From Bacillota bacterium (lineage in GTDB: Bacteria > Bacillota > Clostridia > Christensenellales > Aristaeellaceae): a stretch of DNA of 64,000 nt. The stretch's first letter is position 1. Each line of letters opens with the position of its first letter. Below the pieces are notes generated by a model. The model saw only the letters and a list, made by a program, of their open reading frames with translations. It was not told the DNA's origin and searched no databases. The DNA is taken from contig JAEWVC010000056.1 in NCBI GenBank assembly GCA_023459275.1, forward strand, positions 1-64,000, read 5' to 3'. Positions 6,957-15,288 of the stretch are shown one piece after another. The position numbers and the translations under genes were made by a program.

Positions 6957-8758
6957 GGCACGCCTTCCCTCCCCTCCGTCAGGCATACCGCCACCGTGCC
7001 CGGGCCGGCATGGATGGCCACCGCCGAAGAAATTTCGCTTACAAATTCTGGAGGCCGGCCCGTGATGCGGGTCAATTCCTCCTGATACGATTTGGCCAAG
7101 GGCAAGTTGTCGCCATGCACGATGGCATAGGCGGCGACGCCTTTTGTTCTCATGGTTTTCTCCACCATTTTTAGGATCCGGCGGGTCAGGCCGCGTTGGC
7201 TCAGCGCGGCGCCGAATGCCGTTCCCTTGCCCTTTTCGTCAATGGTCATGATGGGGCGAAGGCCAATCTTCATGCCCAGGCGGCCGATGGTATTGGGGAC
7301 GCGGCCGCCCCGCACGGCGTAGGCCAGGGTGTTCAGGCAGACATAAATTTTGGTTCTGGGGATCATGGCGTTGATGGCCTCCGCCACAGCCTCGTGGTCA
7401 AGTCCCGTCTCAATGAGCTCCGCAGCCTTTTTCACCAGCAGCCCCTGAGCTCCGGAATTGAGCTTTGTATCAAGCACGGTAATTTTTTTCCCTGCGGCTG
7501 AAAGCTCCTTTGCGGCCTTGACAAAACCATGGTATGTACCACTCATATGGCTGGACACGCTTAATACGACCAAGGAATCGAACTTGTCCAAAAGACCGCC
7601 AAGCAGCTCCAGCACGCGGCCCGGTTCCGCCTGGGAGGTGGTGGGATAGCCTGAAAAGCCTTCCATGGCCTGAAACAATTGTTTCAGGGTGATGGTCCTC
7701 TTGTCCAAAAAGATTTCCTGACCGATGAGCACCCCCAGGGGAAGTGTGGCGATTTGGTGCTCCAGCTTAAAATCTTCAGGCAGATCCGCAATGGAATCCG
7801 TCACCAGGCCGATCTTCCGGCGGACTCCGGCCTGCAGGCTTTCCTGAAGGCGCATGTCGTCCGCCTTCTGATAGATCAGCGGGCCAAAATCGCGCAGCTT
7901 TTCCATCACGGCGGCGGGGTGGTCGGTATGAATATGGACCTTGAGGGGATAGGCGCCCAGTACAATCAGGGAATCCCCCATAGGCCGGAGCAGCGCCTTG
8001 ACGGACTCCGCCGCCGCACCGTCATCCGGGTCAAGGTCCACGGCGGCTTCGGTGCAATACCGGTAGGGGGAAAATGCTTCTGTCCGGAAGACAGCCGGCG
8101 CCGGCTCCGCCTCCTCCCGCGGGTTTTCCTGGACGGCCCCGGCAAAGAACCGGTTGACGCCCTGCAGAAACCGCACGAACCCGGCCGCGCCCGAATCTAC
8201 CAGGTTGGCCTTTTTAAGCACCGAAAGCTGCTCCTTCGTTTTTTCCAGGGATGCGCAGGCGGCGCCGTAAGCATCGCGGAACAGCTCCGCAAAGCCCTTG
8301 TGGTGGGCGGATATTTTGACAAGGTGGGATGCCCAGTCCCTGATGACGCTGATCAGCGTACCCTCCATGGGGTTTTCCACCGCACGGTACATCTGGTCCG
8401 TGGCACGCAAAGCGATCTGCGAAAACTCCTCTACACCCACTGCTTCATAGGCACGGCCTTCCATGGCCAAACCGCTGATAAAACTGGCGAAGATGGCGCC
8501 GGAATTGCCTCTGGCGCCCAACAAGCCGGACTTGGAGATCCTTTCGATCATTTGGTTGAAGGCATCCGTGCGCACAGGCCTTTCCACCATGGCTTTGAGC
8601 GTGGCGGCCAGATTGCTCCCCGTATCCCCGTCAGCCACGGGGAACACATTGATGGCATTCAAATACCGGGTGCTTGAAACAACCTCCCTTGCGCCGGAGG
8701 CAAACCAGTTCAAAATGTCCGTGCCATCGGCTTTTTGACCGGTCGTCAAATATTCCAT
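6953..8758 (-). CDS. DAK2-DegV fusion (FakA-FakB-like fatty acid kinase)
   Basis: 601 residues joining two proteins usually separate. Residues 1-205 are a DAK2 (DhaL-like) kinase domain with FPVADGDTGSNL (39-50) and GARGNSG (81-87), the nucleotide and Mg sites. Residues about 225-300 resemble the FakA middle domain (HIHTDHP near 275-281). Residues 315-601 are a DegV/FakB lipid-binding domain starting GLVTDSIADLP. In Staphylococcus, FakA phosphorylates a fatty acid held by FakB for phospholipid synthesis. I chose the ATG at 8758, which has AAGGTGA at proper distance, over the ATG at 8779. It leads the operon with DUF1295, DUF2177 and the TspO-like gene. An AT-rich stretch with TATTAT near 8800-8810 is a likely -10. 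Confidence 0.87.
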   Translation of the reverse strand: MEYLTTGQKADGTDILNWFASGAREVVSSTRYLNAINVFPVADGDTGSNLAATLKAMVERPVRTDAFNQMIERISKSGLLGARGNSGAIFASFISGLAMEGRAYEAVGVEEFSQIALRATDQMYRAVENPMEGTLISVIRDWASHLVKISAHHKGFAELFRDAYGAACASLEKTKEQLSVLKKANLVDSGAAGFVRFLQGVNRFFAGAVQENPREEAEPAPAVFRTEAFSPYRYCTEAAVDLDPDDGAAAESVKALLRPMGDSLIVLGAYPLKVHIHTDHPAAVMEKLRDFGPLIYQKADDMRLQESLQAGVRRKIGLVTDSIADLPEDFKLEHQIATLPLGVLIGQEIFLDKRTITLKQLFQAMEGFSGYPTTSQAEPGRVLELLGGLLDKFDSLVVLSVSSHMSGTYHGFVKAAKELSAAGKKITVLDTKLNSGAQGLLVKKAAELIETGLDHEAVAEAINAMIPRTKIYVCLNTLAYAVRGGRVPNTIGRLGMKIGLRPIMTIDEKGKGTAFGAALSQRGLTRRILKMVEKTMRTKGVAAYAIVHGDNLPLAKSYQEELTRITGRPPEFVSEISSAVAIHAGPGTVAVCLTEGREGVP

Positions 8759-8870
8759 TCTAATATCACCTTGTATCATCCAACAGTGTATCTCTTTCTT
8801 TTATAATATCATATTTTTCGAATATTGTATACCCTTCTCATATTTTGTCGAAACCTGCGTATGTACCATC

Positions 8871-8901
8871 AAAAAAGGCCGTACTGGAAAGCAGTACGGC
8901 C
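8871..8901 (-). terminator. Intrinsic terminator
   Basis: Reading left, a 9-bp perfect stem GGCCGTACT/AGTACGGCC with a seven-base loop is followed at once by six T. It lies about 130 bp beyond the nucleotidyltransferase stop and before the fakAB promoter, so it insulates the two minus-strand units. Confidence 0.85.
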
Positions 8902-9033
8902 CACACAGGAAAAAGAGGCGGATGTTCAGAGCAGGCGGGAAAACCCCGGTTATTCACAAGCGGAGGGGAGGCTGGGGGGAGCGAAATGGTGCCACGGCGC
9001 GCAAGTGCGGGTCATGTGCCGCGGGAAGAGCTT

Positions 9034-9948
9034 TTATGCCCAAAGCGGTGCCGGATACTCCCCGGTTTCCGCCATGCGCCGGAGCGCGGCGGTCACGGTT
9101 TCTCTGTCCTCCCGGTAGGTGACGCCGTACCATTGTCCGCCGGAGGGGAGCACCCGGACCTTGGCGATGTTTCTTTTGGGCAGGTTGCCGGCCACCACGG
9201 GCAGGTAGAATTCCGCGGAAAGAGGATTCCCCGGCAGCGCATCCGTAAGGAATTCCCGGAATTCCTGTTCAAGCTCCAAAAAGATGTCCGGATGGAAGGC
9301 AAAAAGGTTCATGGAGGCCACGGCATCCCCGGAAAGGCGGTGATACGTCTGCCCATCCTCGGTATATAGGGGGCCGTCCACCGTTTTGATGATGTGGGTG
9401 CGCTCGTCAATGGACAGCAAATGCCCCTCTCCGTCCACGCGGCAGATACCCCTGGATACGGAGCCCTTGTCCGACAGCGTATTTTGAAGGGCGTATCCCA
9501 CCATGGCGCACGGACCGCCGCCCGTTTCCATCGCCTTCAAAAAGCCGTATGCCCTGAGCAGGGCGTCCCGGCCGTAAAAATCATCCGCGTTGAGCACCGC
9601 GAAGGGCGCGTCCACCGCCTCCCTTGCGCAAAGCACCGCGTGGGCCGTGCCCCAGGGCTTTTTTCGGCCCTCGGGAACGGAATAGCCTGCCGGCAGCCTA
9701 TCAAGGGACTGGAATACGTAGGAGACCTCCATGCGCTTTGCGATCCTGTCGCCGATCATGCTTTTAAAAAGCGCCTCATTTTCTTCCCGGATGATAAATA
9801 CGGCCCTTTGAAAGCCTGCCTTCATGGCATCGTACAGCGAATAATCAATGATCAGTTCCCCGTTTCCGCCCACCGGCTCCATTTGCTTCAGGCCACCGTA
9901 GCGGCTGCCCATGCCGGCGGCCATAATCACAAGGATAGGTTCCTTCAT
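9034..9948 (-). CDS. Sugar-phosphate nucleotidyltransferase family protein
   Basis: 304 residues of GT-A-fold nucleotidyltransferase. The N-terminal ILVIMAAGMGSRYGGLKQM (5-23) is the nucleotide-binding signature, and LNADDFYG near 122-129 provides the metal-binding Asp pair. Family members make NDP-sugars or modify sugar phosphates; the exact substrate is not deducible. The ATG at 9948 follows AAAGGAGG by eight bases. It is a single gene on the minus strand, ended by the terminator at 8871-8901. Confidence 0.85.
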   Translation of the reverse strand: MKEPILVIMAAGMGSRYGGLKQMEPVGGNGELIIDYSLYDAMKAGFQRAVFIIREENEALFKSMIGDRIAKRMEVSYVFQSLDRLPAGYSVPEGRKKPWGTAHAVLCAREAVDAPFAVLNADDFYGRDALLRAYGFLKAMETGGGPCAMVGYALQNTLSDKGSVSRGICRVDGEGHLLSIDERTHIIKTVDGPLYTEDGQTYHRLSGDAVASMNLFAFHPDIFLELEQEFREFLTDALPGNPLSAEFYLPVVAGNLPKRNIAKVRVLPSGGQWYGVTYREDRETVTAALRRMAETGEYPAPLWA

Positions 9949-10147
9949 CTCCGCGTCCTCCTTTGGGCGAATAACGGCCCGCCCATCATTATACACGGGC
10001 GGGCCAGCTTTGTCTAAACGCAAAAGCTGCTACGCGCCCTGTCCGTCCTCATCAAAATTTTTTTGTGGCCGAATTGAAAAACACGCTGATGCCAAAGGCC
10101 CGTACCGCGTCCGGCGGCGCGATCTTGGGCGAAGCACTGTTTGGGAA

Positions 10148-10345
10148 TCACTGTAACCTGGGCGGGCAGGTGACCCCGCCCGTGTATCCTGCGATCCCGT
10201 ACCCCTCCCCGCTGGGAACGAGAACAAAGCGCGGCTCCTCCGGTGTCTTCTTGGGCGGCAGCCCCGCCAGGGCCGGCAGACAGCACACGGATACCAAAAA
10301 CGCCAAAAGGGCAATGAACGGAAGCGGCTTTTTGGAAATACGCAT
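10148..10345 (-). CDS. Small exported protein, unknown
   Basis: 65 residues. The first 25 form a good signal peptide (MRISKK, then a hydrophobic core to about CLPALAG, with ALA-G as a likely cleavage site), leaving a roughly 40-residue polar tail rich in proline and glycine. The ATG at 10345 follows AAAGGAAG by six bases. I recognise no family. The signal peptide and ribosome binding site make it plausible, but no homology supports it. It lies alone between glmS and the nucleotidyltransferase gene; the flanking 9949-10147 and 10346-10566 stretches hold nothing else I can support. Confidence 0.5.
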   Translation of the reverse strand: MRISKKPLPFIALLAFLVSVCCLPALAGLPPKKTPEEPRFVLVPSGEGYGIAGYTGGVTCPPRLQ

Positions 10346-10566
10346 AGAGGACTTCCTTTCCGCGGCAAGCGCCGGCATTGTTCCGGCAGCAGCATGCCGC
10401 TGTACGCAAATCAACATATGCTTTTTCAAACGCCGCATTTTCATCCAGTATATGTGGGAATACTTACCATGTCAAGCCGGGAACAACGGGACTCTGTCCT
10501 AGCAGCAGAAAGCGGCGCCAGAGTTGCGGTATTCCGCATTCCCGCCGCCGCGAATCTGCACGGTCC

Positions 10567-12405
10567 CTATTCCACCGTCACGCTTTTGGCCAGGTTCCGG
10601 GGTTTATCCACGTCGCAGCCGCGTTCCACGGCCATGTAGTAGGCCAACAGCTGCATGGGGATAATGGCCAGCAGGGGCAGGAGGAGATCGGAAGCGTCGG
10701 GCACCAGCCAAAGCTCGTCGGCTTCCGGCGCGGCTTTTTCAGAAAGCGCCTCCGGGGCGATCAAAAGTACCTTCGCGCCCCTTGCCTTCACCTCCCGCAC
10801 GTTGGAAAGCGTCTTGTCGATAAGGCTCCGCTGGGTCAAGAGCGCAACCACCGGCGTGCCCGGCTCAATGAGGGCGATGGTGCCGTGCTTCAGTTCTCCG
10901 GCGGCATAAGCTTCGCTGAAGATATAGGAGACCTCCTTCAGCTTCAGCGAGGATTCCATGGCCAGAGCGTAGTCCAGGCCGCGCCCCATGAAGAACACAT
11001 GCTTTTGATCCTTGTTCCGGTCGGCAAAGCGCTGCATGGCCTCCCGGTGGTCAAGCAGCCAAGCGGCGCCGGCGGGCAGGCCGTGCATGGCCTGGAGCAG
11101 CGCCCCGTACTCCGCCTCCGGCAGCATCTCACGCTTCACCGCCAGGTCCATGGCCAGCAGCGCCAGCATTTCCACCTGGGTGATGTAAGCCTTGGTGCTG
11201 GCCACGGCGATTTCCGGGCCGGCCCAGGTATACAGCACGCTGCCCTCCCCGGCCTCCCTGGCGATGGAGGAGCCCACCACATTGGTCAGGGCCATCACCC
11301 GCGCCCCGCGCTTGCGGGCTTCCCGGAGCGCCGCCAGGGTGTCCGCCGTCTCCCCGCTCTGGGACACGGCCAGGAACGCCTCGCCAGGAGAGATGATGGG
11401 GTCGCGGTAGCGGTATTCCGAGGCGATATCCACATCCACCGGCAGCCGCGCCAGCTTTTCAACCAGGTATTTGCCCATTACGGCGGCATGGTAGGCCGTG
11501 CCGCAGGCCACAATGGTCAGCTTCTGCAAAGCTTTGGCGCTTGCGGCATCCAGGGGAAAGCTGGTTTCCCTAATGCGCATGGCCGCCGTGTCCACGTGGG
11601 CGGAAAACGTCTTTTTCAGCGCCTCGGGCTCCTCGCTGATCTCCTTGAGCATGAAGTGGGCGTACCCGCCTTTTTCAGCGGCGGATACATCCCAGTCCAC
11701 ATGGAAGACAGCGTACTCCTTGCTGCGGCCGTAGGGATCGTACAATGCGATGCCGTCCCGGCGCAATTGCGCGATCTCCTTATCCTCCAGCAGGATCACA
11801 TCCCGGGTATGGTTCAGGATCGCCGGGATGTCCGAGGCGATGAACTGCTCCCCCTGCCCCGCGCCGATCACCAGCGGGCTGTCCTTGCGCACGCAGAAAA
11901 GAGTGTCCGGCTCATCCAGGGACAGGATCGCCAGCGCGTAGCTGCCCTCCAGCATGCCGATGGCCTTGAGGATGGCTTTGAGCATATCGCCCTCGTACAG
12001 GTGGTTAATCAGGTGCGCCACCACCTCCGTGTCCGTCTGGGACACAAACCGGCAGCCCGTGCTGACAAGGTACCTGCGCAGGGATTCGTGGTTCTCAATG
12101 ATGCCGTTGTGCACCACGGCAATACGGCCCTTGACATCCGTATGGGGGTGGGCGTTCAGGTCGCTGGGCTCCCCGTGGGTGGCCCACCTGGTATGGCCGA
12201 TGCCCATGGTGCCGGACACGGGCGATTTTGTAAGCAGCTCGCCCAGGCGGACCAGGCGGCCCTTGGCCTTGCGCACCGCCACGCGGCCTTCCTCAAGCAC
12301 GGCGATCCCCGCGCTGTCGTATCCCCGGTATTCCAGGCGCGACAGCCCCTCCATCAGGATGGGCACCGCGTCCTTCCCGCCGATATATCCTACGATTCCG
12401 CACAT
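10567..12405 (-). CDS. glmS: Glutamine-fructose-6-phosphate aminotransferase
   Basis: 612 residues, normal for GlmS. After Met removal the N-terminal Cys of MCGIVGYIGG is the glutaminase nucleophile; TRWATHGEPS and HNGIIENH follow as in class II amidotransferases. Two SIS domains fill the C-terminal half (VACGTAYHA near 306, SQSGETADT near 352) and the protein ends in the conserved LAKSVTVE. It makes glucosamine-6-phosphate for peptidoglycan and amino sugars. The ATG at 12405 is fixed by the required MCG and a GGAGG five bases upstream. Only 76 bp separate it from the upstream gene, too little for a glmS ribozyme. Confidence 0.97.
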   Translation of the reverse strand: MCGIVGYIGGKDAVPILMEGLSRLEYRGYDSAGIAVLEEGRVAVRKAKGRLVRLGELLTKSPVSGTMGIGHTRWATHGEPSDLNAHPHTDVKGRIAVVHNGIIENHESLRRYLVSTGCRFVSQTDTEVVAHLINHLYEGDMLKAILKAIGMLEGSYALAILSLDEPDTLFCVRKDSPLVIGAGQGEQFIASDIPAILNHTRDVILLEDKEIAQLRRDGIALYDPYGRSKEYAVFHVDWDVSAAEKGGYAHFMLKEISEEPEALKKTFSAHVDTAAMRIRETSFPLDAASAKALQKLTIVACGTAYHAAVMGKYLVEKLARLPVDVDIASEYRYRDPIISPGEAFLAVSQSGETADTLAALREARKRGARVMALTNVVGSSIAREAGEGSVLYTWAGPEIAVASTKAYITQVEMLALLAMDLAVKREMLPEAEYGALLQAMHGLPAGAAWLLDHREAMQRFADRNKDQKHVFFMGRGLDYALAMESSLKLKEVSYIFSEAYAAGELKHGTIALIEPGTPVVALLTQRSLIDKTLSNVREVKARGAKVLLIAPEALSEKAAPEADELWLVPDASDLLLPLLAIIPMQLLAYYMAVERGCDVDKPRNLAKSVTVE

Positions 12406-12447
12406 ATGCGCCTCCAAAAAAAGAAAGATGTATTAAAACGTATTATA

Positions 12448-12476
12448 AGTATATCATACGACTCTATCCTATGCAA
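12448..12476 (-). promoter_or_regulatory. Promoter of glmS
   Basis: On the minus strand TTGCAT (12471-12476) and TATACT (12448-12453) are separated by exactly 17 bp, just upstream of the glmS ribosome binding site and just after the spoIIQ stop. This supports independent vegetative expression of glmS. Confidence 0.75.
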
Positions 12477-12481
12477 CTGCA

Positions 12482-13186
12482 TCACTGCATGTTCCCGGAA
12501 AAAAGTGTTTCAGGGTCGATCCATTGGCCCCCTTTTAGGACGGACAGGTGCAAGTGCGGCCCGTCGCCGGTTTCCGTCATGGTGGTATTGCCCACATGGC
12601 CGATGGCCTGGCCACGGGTAACGGGGTCCCCCACCTTGACATAGCTGTTCATTAAAAGGCCGGCGTAGGTGGCGGTGATGCTGCCGCTGTGGCTGATGGT
12701 GACGGATTTTCCATAGGTGCCGCTGTCGGAAATCTCCGTTACCGTGCCCTCGCCCATGGCCCTGACCACATCCCCCGCCTTGGCGGAATAGTCGCAGGCG
12801 CAGTGGACCTGCCACATGTTTGCGGCTTTAAAGAACGCGGGATGCGAAGCGTCAAACCCCCGCAAAACCGTCCCCTGCACCGGGCGCAGAAAGGAGGGCG
12901 CGGGGGTGGGGGTGGGGGATGATCTGGTGGCGGATGGGTACGGCGTCACGTCGGCAAGGCGCTGGACACCTTCGTAGGGCACATCCGCCGCCTGGCCTGC
13001 ATCGGTGGCGGGAGGGCGCTCCGGTGTTTTGCTTGCTCTGGTCCAAACGGCGGTGCCCACGATCACCAGCACGCAGATGGTGAGCACCAGATAGAACCCC
13101 TGCTTTTCCATAAACGCGGAATAGGCCTGCATCCCTTTTTTCAGGCGCTGCCTGCCTATGTTCCAAAGATCGGCTGCCCGCTTCAT
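12482..13186 (-). CDS. spoIIQ: LytM/M23 peptidase-domain protein, SpoIIQ type
   Basis: 234 residues: one membrane segment (about 31-48), a low-complexity Pro/Thr/Ser linker to about 98, then a LytM domain. Zinc ligands are present: His128 and Asp132 in HxxxD, and His211/His213 in the HLH motif, so the site looks complete, unlike B. subtilis SpoIIQ. Position directly downstream of spoIID, as in Clostridioides difficile, supports SpoIIQ, the forespore partner of SpoIIIAH in the engulfment channel. The ATG at 13186 follows GGGAGGGAG. A 164-bp gap before it could hold its own sporulation promoter, though I see no clear sigma-F box. Confidence 0.8.
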   Translation of the reverse strand: MKRAADLWNIGRQRLKKGMQAYSAFMEKQGFYLVLTICVLVIVGTAVWTRASKTPERPPATDAGQAADVPYEGVQRLADVTPYPSATRSSPTPTPAPSFLRPVQGTVLRGFDASHPAFFKAANMWQVHCACDYSAKAGDVVRAMGEGTVTEISDSGTYGKSVTISHSGSITATYAGLLMNSYVKVGDPVTRGQAIGHVGNTTMTETGDGPHLHLSVLKGGQWIDPETLFSGNMQ

Positions 13187-13350
13187 CGCATCTCCCTCCC
13201 GAAGGTATCGTGCCCCGGGGCGGGAGAAAACATGTATATTGTATCTAGCTGTCGGCAAAGCGGCTTTGCTGGCGATTGAGCCAGACGGAAATCGGCCTTC
13301 CAATACCTCCCGGGGGTTGTCAATGGCCTGATTTTACATCTGTACGGATT

Positions 13351-14469
13351 TTATTCGGAAGGGAGGGGCGTGATCTGGACTCCCGTGTAATAATGCGTAA
13401 GGATCTCCTTCCAGGCGGCCCCGGCGGCAGCCATGGCGTTGGCCCCGGCCTGGCTCATGCCCACGCCGTGCCCGTACCCTTTTTCCGAAAAGGTGACGGT
13501 GCTTTCCGTGGCGGAAATGGTAAATAAAGTGCTGTTCAGCTTCAGCGCCCCGCGCAGTTCCCGGGCCGGTACGGTCACATCGCCCACCTGCACCATGGAG
13601 GCACGCCCTGTATCCGTTCTATTTGTAACGGCAAGCTGCAGCGCGATGGTGTCCGGGGAAACATTGGCCCCGGGGAAGGCCCGGTTAAGCAGCTCCGCCG
13701 CCTCCGCGTTGGAAAAAGCCTGCTGGGTCTGATACTTGGGATTGCTCTCCTCCCCAGGGCTCTTGACGCTCACAAGGTAGGGCAGCGCCTGGGAAAATAC
13801 CGCCTTTACGTCTTCCGTCTGCCCGCCGCTCACCGCGTGGTATAATACGGTGATAGGCTCCCCCTCATAGGTGAGGATGTATCCCCTGGTCTCCGCCACC
13901 GCCCGGAGGATACGCGCCTCATAGGCCGCGGCGGAAGCGCCCCACTTCTTGGCCCGATCCTTTTCGCCGATATAGGCTTGGCAGTGGCTGCTGTCGGTGC
14001 AAATGTCCGCCCCGGGGTGGTTTGCGCAGCCTGTGCCGCCGAAGGCGGCGGACTGGAACACCGCCTTTGTCCGCGCGGCCGCCGCCTGGGCTTTCAAGGC
14101 CTCCAGATGATAGCTGGCCGGCATTTCCGCCGCCACCACCCCCGCCACATACGTTTCCAGGGGCATGGTGACCAGCTTGTTCTGTGTTTCATCCCACACC
14201 TTCACCGGCCATTCCTTCGAGGCATCCAGGAGCTTTTTCCAGTCAGGGGTTTCCGTCTGCTGCGTTTGCTTTTGCGCATAGGCGCTTTGCAGCGCCCATT
14301 GGGCGAAGATGCGTCCGGCCCTAACGGGAAGCTGGCTCCAGGCCATTTGAAGCTGCGCGGGAGAGGCCTGCCACTGCGCGGCGGAAACCGGCGCTCCCAG
14401 CATGTGCCAGAGCACGGCCGCCACAAGCGCCAGAATGGAAAGCCGGAAAAGCGCGCTGCCTTTGTTCAC
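13351..14469 (-). CDS. spoIID: Stage II sporulation protein D
   Basis: 372 residues. A membrane anchor at about 8-30 precedes the SpoIID domain: MPLETYVAGVVAAEMPASY near 102-120, the AAARTKA helix, a paired-Cys GCANHPGADICTD segment, YHAVSGGQTEDV near 211, and the C-terminal GYGHGVGMSQAGA. SpoIID is the mother-cell lytic transglycosylase that drives engulfment with SpoIIM and SpoIIP. The GTG at 14469 follows GGGAGG by seven bases. Its presence with spoIIQ marks the host as a spore former by lineage. Confidence 0.95.
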   Translation of the reverse strand: MNKGSALFRLSILALVAAVLWHMLGAPVSAAQWQASPAQLQMAWSQLPVRAGRIFAQWALQSAYAQKQTQQTETPDWKKLLDASKEWPVKVWDETQNKLVTMPLETYVAGVVAAEMPASYHLEALKAQAAAARTKAVFQSAAFGGTGCANHPGADICTDSSHCQAYIGEKDRAKKWGASAAAYEARILRAVAETRGYILTYEGEPITVLYHAVSGGQTEDVKAVFSQALPYLVSVKSPGEESNPKYQTQQAFSNAEAAELLNRAFPGANVSPDTIALQLAVTNRTDTGRASMVQVGDVTVPARELRGALKLNSTLFTISATESTVTFSEKGYGHGVGMSQAGANAMAAAGAAWKEILTHYYTGVQITPLPSE

Positions 14470-14595
14470 ACGTTCACCTCCCTCCTTTCAACACCCTATT
14501 CCAGGCGCGGCGCAAAAAGAACGCAGGGAACAGGAAGAAGGGGAATGCACGGCGAAATATACCTCATCCGCTCCAGGGGGAGGGGTTATATTCTT

Positions 14596-15255
14596 ATGGC
14601 CGTGCGCCGCATTCTTGCCATTTTGTTATGTTTCGTGGTCCTTTTCACCGTGCCTGGGGCGTTGGCGGCTTCCAGCCTGGCGCTGCAGGGCTTTTACGAG
14701 TCCGCTTTCCGGGGAGAGGTCGGGGATACCGGCCGGGGCCGTACCATCCGGTGGACAAAGCCCATCGTGATCTGCGTGGCGGGTGCCTATACAAAGGAAG
14801 ATATTTCCGCCATTGGTGAGCTGATCTTTTCCCTGGCGGAAAACGTGGCAAACCTTCCGCAAATGTCTGTGACCACCAGGGAGAAGGGGGCGAACGTGAT
14901 CCTGACCTACGCCCCCTATGCCCAGATGAAAGAAATCGTGAAGCAATGCGAGGATGGCAGCGACGGGTTTGTGTGGGTCAGCTACACCTCCTACCGGATC
15001 ACCCGTGCAAAGATCGTCATCTCCAGCGAGATGAGGGATCAGGAATACCGCAGCGGCGTCACCCGGGAGGAGATCGTCAACATGCTGGGCCTCCTGAATG
15101 ACATCACCTGCACCACGCAGAGCATCATCTGCCAGGAGGGGGGAACGGTGACGGATTTGAGCCCCCTGGATTATGAAATGCTGAACCTGCTGTATGATAA
15201 ACGGATCCCGGCAGGAACAACGCTCAGCAAGGCGAAAAGGATACTTGGGGAATAG
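14596..15255 (+). CDS. DUF2927 exported protein
   Basis: 219 residues with an N-terminal signal peptide (MAVRRILAILLC to about PGALAAS). The rest carries the DUF2927 signature: YRSGVTREEIVNMLGLLND near 153-171 followed by the TTQSIICQ segment. DUF2927 resembles a zincin-type peptidase fold but lacks an evident HExxH here, so activity is doubtful. I chose the ATG at 14596, which opens the signal peptide; an upstream in-frame ATG at 14545 is possible but has a poorly placed ribosome binding site. It is divergent from spoIID, so a sporulation-linked role is possible but only by position. Confidence 0.75.
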   Translation: MAVRRILAILLCFVVLFTVPGALAASSLALQGFYESAFRGEVGDTGRGRTIRWTKPIVICVAGAYTKEDISAIGELIFSLAENVANLPQMSVTTREKGANVILTYAPYAQMKEIVKQCEDGSDGFVWVSYTSYRITRAKIVISSEMRDQEYRSGVTREEIVNMLGLLNDITCTTQSIICQEGGTVTDLSPLDYEMLNLLYDKRIPAGTTLSKAKRILGE

Positions 15256-15288
15256 GGGTTATTTATTGCACGATCGGAAGGGAAAAGG

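Noticed and set aside
12406..12481. glmS ribozyme
   Set aside because: Only 76 bp lie between the spoIIQ stop and glmS, too short for the ribozyme, and a normal promoter occupies the space.
10378..12621. 747-residue open frame on the plus strand
   Set aside because: Antisense to glmS, which is unambiguous.
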